From NCBI GenBank assembly GCA_027066355.1, contig JAMONW010000149.1:1-6477 (forward strand): DNA of 6,477 nt, written 5' to 3'. Source of the stretch: Campylobacteraceae bacterium. GTDB taxonomy: Bacteria > Campylobacterota > Campylobacteria > Campylobacterales > Sulfurovaceae. Of the stretch, positions 1 through 5,845 are shown piece by piece. The position numbers were made by a program, and so were the translations under genes. The notes below the pieces were generated by a model that saw only the letters and a program-made list of their open reading frames with translations, was not told where the DNA came from and did no database searches. Each line of letters opens with the position of its first letter. The stretch's first letter is position 1.

Positions 1-1618
1 TATCTTCTGCTGGTAAGAATATACCAATTAAACCTTTAATTCCAACACTCATTACAATATTAAATAAAAATATAAACCAAGCAATAAGAACCATTGAACC
101 ACAAATTGCAGCAAATACCATTAATGGATTAAATTCTCCATGAATATACAAATGGCGTCTAAGCATTCCATCAAGTCCTGCCATTCCACCAAATGCACCC
201 ATTCCTACACCACCTATTAAATATAGCCAGTAGTGAATCCATGTTAGCTTTTTGCTATACATTTTTGTATTATTTGTAACAATTGGCCAAAGCACATATA
301 GTGCGCTATAAAGTGTCATATAGAGTCCAACAATTAAAGCAATATGAACATGCGCCATAATAATCCATTGAGTATTATGTAAAATTCTATTCATACCCAT
401 ATCTGCTTGAATAATTGCCGCTGGAACTGCTAAACCAAATCCAATTAAACCACCAAGTAGATATGCAAGTGGAGGTGTCATTTTAAGTGGTCTTGCTTTC
501 CATAGCGTAACTAGGGTGATAAATAGTGCCAAGCCTTGTGTTAGTAGCTCAAATGCAGTTACCATCTCTCCTGAAATTAGTTTCATCATCTCTGGTTGGT
601 TTTGGTCTGCTAATAAGTGGTGGCTCCAAACCATCCAAGAAACTAAAAGCTCTAGCATAAGAGCTGCTCTTGCAACATTTTCCATAAATAGCTTTTGTCC
701 AGTAATTAAAGTTGCAAGAAGATACCAAGAACCCGCAACATATATTAAAACCAATCCATCCGCAACTAGGTCAAGCCCCCACCAAAAGTAGTTTTTATAG
801 AGCAAAGAGTCTATTGCTGCTACATTAAGTGGATGTCCACTAGCATCAAATACTAAATAAACTAGCACTAAAATACCAGCAGTTAAAATTACAATTGCAT
901 CTAAAAATGTATCTACAGTTCCACGGAAAATTGCAACAACTGGTAGTGAAAGAGCTGGTTCTTTAGTGTATGGCTGTTTACCTCTTAATTTATTAAATAG
1001 ATTTAGCATACCATCAATACCAAAACCACTAATTAAAAGCTCTTTTGTTGTTTTATTTTTATGAACACCTACTCTTTGGAAAATTGTTGCATAAATATTG
1101 TAAATAAAGCCTAAAGTTCCAATCATAATTAATGCAACACCAATAATAAATACAATACCACCAATTACTTTAAATTGCTTAGTATCTGCTGGTAGTGGCC
1201 AATATAGTGTATAAAGCGGTGCATATTGCCAAACAAATGCCGCTATCCAAGCAAGTGCAGTTCCTACTGTGATTAAAATCCATACTACATTTGCTAACTT
1301 TACGCTATATAGTGGTTTTTTAGTTAAAAATGGCACCAAAAACATAAATGCAGCAAAAACAAGCTGATAAGTAGAACCAAAAATACCAACTATTGGGTGA
1401 ACTGTCATAATAGAGAAGTAGTGTTCTGGGTGATTAAACATTTTTGGCAGTGGATTTACTGGTCCTGTTTGCACCATTTTCATAATCATACCCTCAATTG
1501 CTACAAGTCCAAAAAATAAGAAACTCATAACTACTGCTCTAAGCGTTACTTTTTGTAGAGCGTTTAGGCTTTTATGATCAAAGTTTGTTCCATTAATTAA
1601 ATTATTTACAAAACTCAT
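1..1618 (-). CDS. Heme-copper oxidase superfamily subunit I, gNOR-like (putative nitric oxide reductase catalytic subunit), 3' end outside window
   Basis: This membrane protein has about 12 visible transmembrane helices over 539 residues and no stop before the left edge. B-family oxidases are about 560 residues, so little is probably missing. Heme ligands are intact: His74 in TM2 (MTVHPIVG) and His425 for the low-spin heme, His423 (MAHVHIAL) for the active-site heme. The CuB pair His333-His334 (WSHHLLAD) and the propionate-binding Arg487-Arg488 are also present. In TM6, where oxidases have HPxVY, this protein reads DLVAD: Asp283 replaces the CuB histidine and Asp287 replaces the cross-linked tyrosine. 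An Asp-His-His metal site argues against oxygen reduction. As I recall, such a replacement is reported for the proposed gNOR family of Campylobacterota. The role, reduction of NO to N2O in the cytoplasmic membrane, is inferred. The start ATG overlaps the subunit II stop by 4 bases (ATGA), with a G-rich stretch upstream, so the two are translationally coupled. Automatic pipelines would probably call it cytochrome c oxidase subunit I. Confidence 0.9.
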   Translation of the reverse strand, partial: MSFVNNLINGTNFDHKSLNALQKVTLRAVVMSFLFFGLVAIEGMIMKMVQTGPVNPLPKMFNHPEHYFSIMTVHPIVGIFGSTYQLVFAAFMFLVPFLTKKPLYSVKLANVVWILITVGTALAWIAAFVWQYAPLYTLYWPLPADTKQFKVIGGIVFIIGVALIMIGTLGFIYNIYATIFQRVGVHKNKTTKELLISGFGIDGMLNLFNKLRGKQPYTKEPALSLPVVAIFRGTVDTFLDAIVILTAGILVLVYLVFDASGHPLNVAAIDSLLYKNYFWWGLDLVADGLVLIYVAGSWYLLATLITGQKLFMENVARAALMLELLVSWMVWSHHLLADQNQPEMMKLISGEMVTAFELLTQGLALFITLVTLWKARPLKMTPPLAYLLGGLIGFGLAVPAAIIQADMGMNRILHNTQWIIMAHVHIALIVGLYMTLYSALYVLWPIVTNNTKMYSKKLTWIHYWLYLIGGVGMGAFGGMAGLDGMLRRHLYIHGEFNPLMVFAAICGSMVLIAWFIFLFNIVMSVGIKGLIGIFLPAED

Positions 1619-2232
1619 TTTGCACCCCCATTGCTACATCCAGTTACCTCTAAGAAGTTATCTACTCTCATTAAATCCTTTCCATCCTCGCTATATTGTG
1701 CTGGTCCTGAATACTCTGTTGATGTCATATCAAACATACCATTGTGTCTAAATGTCCAGATAATATCATTTGTTTTTAAGATATTATTTACATCAGTTCC
1801 TGGATTTACCTGCATTTGCATTGCAAGTGTGCCATCTTTTCTAAATAGCCCAAAGCCATAAACTAAATCTTTTGAGTTAATTGTAAATCTAATTGTTTGA
1901 TTACACTTAACCTTTATAGGAAGTTTTGGTAAACCTATCCATTTATGATCTTTTACCTCAAATTTATAGCTCTGATCAGCCTTAATTTCGGCTCTTTTCA
2001 TATCTTGCTCTACCCAAGGAATTGTGTTGTATGTGAAAATATGGTGTCCAACTCCACCTATAACTAAAAAACCTATATACCCATAAAAAGGTATTCTAAT
2101 TTTAGATGGAACCTTCTCTTTACGAGTTAAGTTGTAACCAAACCAAGCAATAATAGAAATTATCATAACTGCATAAATTGTATATGCAACATTATGAAAT
2201 TTCAACAGCTCAATTGAACTTTGAAATATCAT
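1615..2232 (-). CDS. Heme-copper oxidase subunit II-like protein lacking CuA ligands (gNOR accessory subunit)
   Basis: This 205-residue protein has two N-terminal membrane helices (about 17-34 and 48-66) and a periplasmic cupredoxin-like domain (about 88-198), the layout of oxidase subunit II. The family signature is still readable: KDLVYGFGL corresponds to the usual DVxHxFxx strand, and STEYSG to the CuA loop CSEYCG. Every alignable CuA ligand is replaced: Tyr125 for the first His, Ser171 and Ser175 for the two Cys, Gln179 for the second His, Glu182 for Met. Cys110 and Cys199 lie elsewhere and do not rebuild the site. It therefore cannot take electrons from cytochrome c through CuA; quinol or another donor is possible (inference). 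The start is supported by AGGAG 8 bases upstream (2241-2245). It is the first gene of the operon and its TGA overlaps the subunit I ATG. Confidence 0.88.
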   Translation of the reverse strand: MIFQSSIELLKFHNVAYTIYAVMIISIIAWFGYNLTRKEKVPSKIRIPFYGYIGFLVIGGVGHHIFTYNTIPWVEQDMKRAEIKADQSYKFEVKDHKWIGLPKLPIKVKCNQTIRFTINSKDLVYGFGLFRKDGTLAMQMQVNPGTDVNNILKTNDIIWTFRHNGMFDMTSTEYSGPAQYSEDGKDLMRVDNFLEVTGCSNGGAK

Positions 2233-2277
2233 CTCTTCTTCTCCTCTTCTGTTTATGTTTCTGTTTTAATAGGACGC

Positions 2278-2298
2278 AAGATGAGCAAAGCCCATCTT
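2278..2298. repeat. Hairpin in repeat unit 1
   Basis: Arms AAGATG (2278-2283) and CATCTT (2293-2298) are extended by GC/GC across one A-C mismatch, around an AAA loop. It sits between the TAGGACGC and GCTAACGC blocks of the unit. Confidence 0.65.
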
Positions 2299-2363
2299 AC
2301 TACGCTAACGCTAAGTTTCCCTCGGCGGGATGCCCTCGCACTTTGTGCTTTATTAGGACGCTA

Positions 2364-2380
2364 TTTGGGCAAAACCCAAA
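2364..2380. repeat. Hairpin in repeat unit 2, equivalent position to unit 1
   Basis: Arms TTTGGG (2364-2369) and CCCAAA (2375-2380) enclose the loop CAAAA. The stem sequence differs completely from that of unit 1 although the flanking blocks are the same, so pairing rather than sequence is kept. Confidence 0.65.
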
Positions 2381-2403
2381 ACTTGGCTAACGCAAGTATC
2401 ACC

Positions 2404-2423
2404 CCACAAAATATATTTTGCGG
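2404..2423. repeat. Palindrome within the unit 2 insert
   Basis: A perfect 14-base palindrome, CAAAATATATTTTG (2407-2420), is flanked by CC and GG across an A-C mismatch. It lies in extra sequence absent from unit 1. Confidence 0.6.
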
Positions 2424-2470
2424 AGACCCCATTCGTTTCCCTCGTTGTTAAGCCCATACGCCTTGCGCTT

Positions 2471-2577
2471 TTTTGGAACCGAGGTTTTAACCTCGGCTAA
2501 AATAGCAACTTATTAAAAGCTAAATTTCTAGCAAGGTTCTTATGCTACCCTCTCTTTAAAAAACCTTGATTCCAAAA
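2471..2577. repeat. 107-bp segment bounded by TTTTGGAA / TTCCAAAA inverted repeats with two internal hairpins
   Basis: Terminal 8-base inverted repeats (2471-2478 and 2570-2577) enclose a strong hairpin, CCGAGGTTTTAACCTCGG (2479-2496), and a longer-loop hairpin with arms CAAGGTT (2532-2538) and AACCTTG (2562-2568). The segment occupies the third repeat unit. It may be a small palindromic insertion or just a diverged unit; it has no coding capacity. Confidence 0.5.
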
Positions 2578-2696
2578 GCAATTAAGACGCAATTTAGACT
2601 TTGCGCTTTTTAATACAAAATAGTCAAAAGCACTAAATTTTTAATCAGTAGTGCCTTTAACTAATGCATCTGTTATTTTTGTTATATAAACTTTGT

Positions 2697-2738
2697 ATTC
2701 TTGCATATATATATTTGAATAAAATTGATTTATATCAA
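2697..2738 (-). promoter_or_regulatory. FNR/DNR-type box with candidate promoter for the heme-copper (gNOR-like) operon
   Basis: TTGATTTATATCAA (2725-2738) is a perfect match to the CRP/FNR-family consensus TTGAT-N4-ATCAA, which FNR and the NO-responsive DNR/NNR regulators use. On the minus strand a weak -10 candidate, AAGAAT (2702-2697), would put the box centre near -41.5, the usual class II activator position. A second AT-rich candidate lies near 2683-2688. Transcription from here would give a leader of roughly 450 bases through the hairpin repeats. The box is seen directly; its use and the start site are inferred. Confidence 0.6.
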
Positions 2739-2750
2739 AAAATAGTATAT

Positions 2751-2777
2751 ATTATTGCCTAAATTTTAGGCAATAAT
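2751..2777. promoter_or_regulatory. Perfect 13-base-arm palindrome, operator or dctM terminator
   Basis: Arms 2751-2763 and 2765-2777 are perfect reverse complements with core TTGCCTAAA/TTTAGGCAA around one base. It lies 75 bases past the dctM stop and is followed on the minus strand by a run of six T seven bases on, so a terminator is possible. The shared core with the palindrome at 2807-2825 equally fits a pair of protein-binding sites. Confidence 0.55.
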
Positions 2778-2806
2778 TTTTATTATTATCATAATTTATA
2801 TTTATA

Positions 2807-2825
2807 TTGCCTATAATTTAGGCAA
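2807..2825. promoter_or_regulatory. Second TTGCCTA/TAGGCAA palindrome
   Basis: TTGCCTA (2807-2813) and TAGGCAA (2819-2825) surround TAATT, repeating the core of the palindrome at 2751-2777. The centres are 52 bases apart, about five helical turns. It begins 26 bases after the dctM stop and lacks a T-run on the minus strand, which is weak support for a terminator. Confidence 0.5.
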
Positions 2826-2851
2826 ATAATTAAAAGTTATATTTTAATATT

Positions 2852-4132
2852 TTATCCATATATAATATGTGGTAACCACAAAGAGATAGCTGGAACATAA
2901 GTTATTATAATTAATCCAACTAAAATTGCCATTGCCCAAGGCAGAGAATAGACAATTACATCTTTTAAGCTAACACCTGTAATTCCACTTGTTACAAATA
3001 GATTTAATCCAACTGGAGGGGTTATCATACCAAGTTCCATATTTATTGTAACTATTATTCCAAAGTGAATTGGGTCAATCCCTAGAGCTTTTGCAACTGG
3101 TAAAAGCAGAGGCACCATAATCATAATAATTGCACTTGGTTCCATAAAATCACCAGCAAAAAATAGAAGTAAATTTACAAACATCAAAAACAAAATTGGA
3201 CCAACATGAGCCTCTATTAAAGCTTGTGTAATTAGATGTGGCACATTCTCAAGTGTTAGAAAGTGTGCAAAAATCATAGCATTTGCGATAATAAACATAA
3301 TCATTGCACTAGTTTTTCCTGCATCTAAAAAAGTTTTGTAAAGCTCACTCCATTTAATATCTTTATAGATAAACATTGATACAAAAAATGCCCAAACTGC
3401 CGCTACTGCTGCAGCTTCTGTTGGAGTAAAAATACCTCCATAAATTCCTCCAATTACAATAACAATTGTCATTAATGCCCATGAAGCATCTTTCATTTTT
3501 GCAAATCTAATAGTAAAAGGTTGTGGCTGTGTGCGCTTAAATCCTAATCTAATTGCCCCAACATATGTTACTATCATCATCATAATTCCAATCATAATTC
3601 CAGGAATTACTCCAGCCATAAATAGCTTTCCAATACTAACTTCAGCAGTTACTCCATATACAATTAAAACAATTGATGGTGGAATTAAAATGCCAAGACT
3701 TCCAGCAGTTGCAACTGTGCCTATAGCGTAGCGTTTTGGATACCCAGCACTCTCAATTGCACCAAACATAATACTTCCAATTGCAACAACAGTTGCAGGG
3801 CTAGAACCACTAACTGCAGCAAAAATAATACTTGCAAAAATTGCTGCCATTGGTAAGCCACCTGGTAAATGCCCAACTACACTTTTTGCAAAATCTATAA
3901 TTCTTTGTGCGCTTGAGCCTTTTGAGAGCAAATTTCCAGCTAAAATAAACATAGGAATTGCCATAAGTGAGTAGCTATCAATCTTTTCAAATATCATTCC
4001 TGCAATTTCAACTGGGCTTGTTGGAGTGGTTAAAACAAGCGTTAAGAATGTTGAAGCCCCTAGTGCAATTGCTATTGGCGCACCAATTACTAGCAGGGTA
4101 AAAAATAGCCCAAAAAGCAAAGCAATACTCAT
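2852..4132 (-). CDS. dctM: TRAP transporter large permease subunit DctM (C4-dicarboxylate type)
   Basis: This 426-residue, highly hydrophobic protein with about 11-12 membrane helices is the channel-forming subunit of a tripartite ATP-independent periplasmic transporter, driven by an ion gradient. Family signatures are clear: GSSPATVVAIGSIM (about 109-122), PPSIVLIVYG, FTPTEAAAVAAV and, near the C-terminus, GIDPIHFGIIVTINMELGMI followed by TPPVGLNLFV. The last is typical of the DctM group that works with C4-dicarboxylate binding proteins. Its length is normal for the family. The ATG overlaps the dctQ stop by four bases (ATGA), and GGGGGA in the end of dctQ can serve as ribosome binding site. 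It closes the operon, with palindromic sequence downstream. Confidence 0.96.
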   Translation of the reverse strand: MSIALLFGLFFTLLVIGAPIAIALGASTFLTLVLTTPTSPVEIAGMIFEKIDSYSLMAIPMFILAGNLLSKGSSAQRIIDFAKSVVGHLPGGLPMAAIFASIIFAAVSGSSPATVVAIGSIMFGAIESAGYPKRYAIGTVATAGSLGILIPPSIVLIVYGVTAEVSIGKLFMAGVIPGIMIGIMMMIVTYVGAIRLGFKRTQPQPFTIRFAKMKDASWALMTIVIVIGGIYGGIFTPTEAAAVAAVWAFFVSMFIYKDIKWSELYKTFLDAGKTSAMIMFIIANAMIFAHFLTLENVPHLITQALIEAHVGPILFLMFVNLLLFFAGDFMEPSAIIMIMVPLLLPVAKALGIDPIHFGIIVTINMELGMITPPVGLNLFVTSGITGVSLKDVIVYSLPWAMAILVGLIIITYVPAISLWLPHIIYG

Positions 4133-4701
4133 AGCATTCCCCCTGTTTTTCTCTCTACCTCTTTTACAAGCTTATTAACTCCCATCTCTTCTAAAACTTG
4201 TTGGGCTTCATTTTTGTTGTGTAGTTTCTCTGATGGAGTTTTAAATGTTTGAATAATTTTGTAAATTAAAACTATTGCACTAAAAGCAAATGATATTGGC
4301 ACAACAACATAAGGAATCCATAGTGGAATGTTTAAATCAACCGACATTTCACCCAAATCCATATATAAAAGCACATATTTATATCCATAAAACGCAATAG
4401 CACTAACATAAATTAAAGCAATTAATTGAGTTAAAATTGTTAAAAACTTTGCAATTTTTGGTGAAGCCTTAACCAAAAAAACATCTACTGCAATATGAGC
4501 ATCTTTTTTAAAGCAGTAAACTGCGCCAAAAAAGGTGCTCCAAAGAAAAAGATAAATTGTAAGCTCCCCAGCCCAAGAGATTGATGATTCAAAAGCGTAT
4601 CTAGCTACAACATTAACAAAAGCCAAAGCCACCCCACCAGCTATTCCAAAGGCTGTGAAGAATTTTGAGATATTTACTACTATTTTTTCTATAAAGTTCA
4701 T
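4129..4701 (-). CDS. dctQ: TRAP transporter small permease subunit DctQ
   Basis: This 190-residue protein has four predicted membrane helices (about 15-33, 44-62, 84-107, 125-147). It carries the DctQ-family pattern NVVARYAFESSISWAGELTI followed by FLWSTFFGAVYCFKKDAHIAVDVF, with the conserved acidic SWAGE and HIAVD segments. DctQ pairs with the large permease and helps dock the loaded binding protein. A charged cytoplasmic tail (about 150-190) is somewhat longer than in many DctQ proteins. AAGGA seven bases before the ATG supports the start. It overlaps dctM by four bases but is separated from dctP by 145 bases holding a stem-loop and a repeat element, so dctP may be expressed more strongly. 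Confidence 0.93.
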   Translation of the reverse strand: MNFIEKIVVNISKFFTAFGIAGGVALAFVNVVARYAFESSISWAGELTIYLFLWSTFFGAVYCFKKDAHIAVDVFLVKASPKIAKFLTILTQLIALIYVSAIAFYGYKYVLLYMDLGEMSVDLNIPLWIPYVVVPISFAFSAIVLIYKIIQTFKTPSEKLHNKNEAQQVLEEMGVNKLVKEVERKTGGML

Positions 4702-4728
4702 AGGTTATCCTTTTTAAGCTTAAAGTAG

Positions 4729-4809
4729 AAAGCTTTTTAGATTCCGTGTCAAGCACGGAATGACGGGTGTTTTATCACTCCCAGGAAAATAGGAATCTAA
4801 AAAAGCTTT
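4729..4809. repeat. Palindromic intergenic repeat element (MITE-like) between dctP and dctQ
   Basis: Outer arms at 4729-4745 and 4792-4809 pair over 17 bases with one bulged A; the TAGATTCC/GGAATCTA ends are exact. Inside is a perfect hairpin, ATTCCGTG (4741-4748) and CACGGAAT (4754-4761) around TCAAG, followed by TGACGGG and a small GGGTG/CACTCC hairpin (4765-4781). On the minus strand it reads CCGTCATTCCGTGCTTGAC, which I recall as a palindromic intergenic repeat common in many bacterial genomes. No coding capacity. It sits inside the operon leader of dctQ and would be transcribed. The arm ATTCC can pair with either of two GGAAT copies, giving two alternative folds. Confidence 0.75.
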
Positions 4810-4828
4810 TAGCTTTATGCTTTTAGCT
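4805..4828. repeat. Short direct repeat GCTTTTAGCT, two copies
   Basis: GCTTTTAGCT occurs at 4805-4814 and 4819-4828, separated by TTAT, between the palindromic element and the dctP stem-loop. It may be a duplication scar at the edge of the inserted element. Confidence 0.5.
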
Positions 4829-4855
4829 ACAAAATAGAGCAAAGCTCTATTTTGT
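4829..4855 (-). terminator. Stem-loop on the dctP stop codon, probable attenuator or mRNA-stabilising hairpin
   Basis: A perfect 12-base stem (ACAAAATAGAGC, 4829-4840, with GCTCTATTTTGT, 4844-4855) closes a three-base loop. The dctP TAG stop (4847-4849) is inside the stem. On the minus strand the only T-run is within the 3' arm, so complete termination is unlikely. Structures after the binding-protein gene are common in transporter operons, where they raise binding-protein expression over the permease. That role here is inferred. Confidence 0.6.
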
Positions 4856-5845
4856 ATTTATCGCTGCTTCTATTAAATCTTTGCCAATTTTATTTTTGTC
4901 ATAAAACTCTGGATATATCTTCTCCATAGCACTTTTCCAAGCCTTTTTTTGTTCATCATTTAAGTTGTAAATTTTAAGTTTTCCACTTTTATTGGCATAC
5001 TCTTTAATTTTGTTAAACTGCTCTTTGTCAAGCTCGGCTGCATATTCTCTCTCTTTTGCAGTTGCCTCTTTCATAGCTTGTTTAACTGCCTCTTGTAAAT
5101 CTTTTGGTAAAGAGTTGTAAAACTTTTTACTCATTACAACTAAATAACCCAAATATCCATGATTGCTTAGAGTCATATACTTTTGAACTTCATAGAATTT
5201 TTTAGTATAAATGTTAGAGTTTGTATTCTCTTGCCCATCAATTACACCTTGCTGAAGTGCTGAGTAAACTTCACTAAATGGCATAACTTGAGGGTTTGCA
5301 CCAACTGCTTTAAATTGAGCCTCTAAAACTTTAGAACTCATAATTCTAAACTTTTGTCCTTTCGCATCTTCTGGCATTAAAAGAGCTTTTTTAGCAGAAG
5401 TTAATTGTTTAAATGCATTATCCCAGTAATCTAAAACAACAAAACCTTTTGCAGCAACTAAATCTTTTAACTTTTGTCCAACCTCACCATCTTCAACTTT
5501 ATGAACATGTTCCATATCTCTAAAGAGGAATGGCAAATCAAAAAGTGCAAGTTGTGGAACAGTTTTTGTAAATTTAGAGAATGATGGACAAGCCATTTGA
5601 ACACTATTAAGCTTAATTGCTTTTAAAACTGCTTTATCTTTGTAGAGTTGAGAGTTTGGATATACTTGAACATCAATTTTACCCTTGCTTAGCTCCTCTA
5701 AACGCTTTTCAAAGAATTTAGCTGCTTTGCCTTTTGGTGTATTTTCACTTACAACATGACTAAACTTTAGCACATAATCAGCCGCTAAGGCAAACGAACT
5801 CATAGATACTGCTAAAGCAGTTGAGAGTAGAATTTTTTTAACCAT
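4847..5845 (-). CDS. dctP: TRAP transporter periplasmic C4-dicarboxylate-binding protein DctP
   Basis: This 332-residue exported protein starts with a signal peptide (Lys3-Lys4, hydrophobic stretch 5-21, likely cleavage in the FALAA-DY region). The mature part matches the DctP family: LKFSHVVSENTPKGKAA (26-42), DLPFLFRD (103-110), YWDNAFKQLTSA (140-151), GQKFRIMSS with Arg167, the residue expected to bind a substrate carboxylate, FSEVYSALQQGVIDGQEN (190-207), NIYTKKFYEVQKY and HGYLGY (229-234). This set is closest to the C4-dicarboxylate subgroup, so succinate, fumarate or malate is the likely ligand; related organic acids cannot be excluded. The start has AGGAG seven bases upstream and a promoter within 60 bases. 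It leads the dctPQM operon. No DctS/DctR-type regulator is in view. Confidence 0.95.
   Translation of the reverse strand: MVKKILLSTALAVSMSSFALAADYVLKFSHVVSENTPKGKAAKFFEKRLEELSKGKIDVQVYPNSQLYKDKAVLKAIKLNSVQMACPSFSKFTKTVPQLALFDLPFLFRDMEHVHKVEDGEVGQKLKDLVAAKGFVVLDYWDNAFKQLTSAKKALLMPEDAKGQKFRIMSSKVLEAQFKAVGANPQVMPFSEVYSALQQGVIDGQENTNSNIYTKKFYEVQKYMTLSNHGYLGYLVVMSKKFYNSLPKDLQEAVKQAMKEATAKEREYAAELDKEQFNKIKEYANKSGKLKIYNLNDEQKKAWKSAMEKIYPEFYDKNKIGKDLIEAAINTK

Larger units (their letters stand above)
2268..2613. repeat. Degenerate tandem hairpin-containing repeats (2 clear units, 1 decayed)
   Basis: Two units share the same blocks in the same order. TAGGACGC is at 2270 and 2354, GCTAACGC at 2304 and 2386, GTTTCCCTCG at 2315 and 2435, then a GCCC...CGC-CTTTGTGCTTT-like end (2332-2351; 2452-2473). 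A third, rearranged unit (about 2471-2613) keeps a GGCTAA block, TAAGACGC (2583-2590) and ACTTTGCGCTTTTTAAT. Between the TAGGACGC and GCTAACGC blocks both units place a hairpin of different sequence. Unit 2 carries an extra insert (about 2394-2434) with its own palindrome. The tract is richer in GC than its surroundings, suggesting an acquired or dispersed element. It would form most of the heme-copper operon leader if the promoter lies near 2700. No transposase is present and I do not recognise the family with certainty. Confidence 0.7.
2233..2851. other. 619-bp non-coding region between dctM and the gNOR-like operon
   Basis: No credible gene lies here. Short plus-strand reading frames run through palindromic repeats, lack a ribosome binding site and encode low-complexity, unrecognisable peptides. 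The region divides into a short leader with the subunit II ribosome binding site (2233-2267), GC-richer tandem hairpin repeats (2268-2613), an AT-rich stretch with a candidate promoter and FNR-type box (2614-2738), and two related palindromes beside the dctM end (2751-2825). Both flanking genes are on the minus strand, so it must hold the dctM transcript end and very probably the promoter of the heme-copper operon. Confidence 0.8.

Noticed and set aside
516..791. Plus-strand reading frame of 91 codons
   Set aside because: It is antisense to the conserved TM6-TM8 part of subunit I, has no ribosome binding site and resembles no protein.
1..2232. Ordinary cytochrome c oxidase or classical cNOR/qNOR
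   Set aside because: The missing CuB histidine and CuA ligands exclude a standard cytochrome c oxidase. NorB-type enzymes keep all three histidines and are not paired with a CuA-derived subunit II.
2178..2451. Two overlapping plus-strand reading frames in the repeat tract
   Set aside because: They overlap the 5' end of subunit II and run through palindromes; composition is that of translated repeats and no family is recognisable.
2268..2613. CRISPR array
   Set aside because: Repeat blocks are short, degenerate and separated by homologous rather than unique sequence, with 84-120 bp periods; no cas gene is present.
2751..2777. Terminator of a plus-strand gene (T-rich tract follows at 2777)
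   Set aside because: No plus-strand gene lies upstream that could use it; the T-rich run is explained by general AT richness.
3531..3731. Plus-strand reading frame of 66 codons
   Set aside because: Antisense shadow of dctM, whose protein signatures are clear in this stretch.
4702..4846. Small gene in the dctP-dctQ gap
   Set aside because: The stretch is filled by the palindromic element, a direct repeat and a stem-loop; no reading frame with a ribosome binding site is seen.
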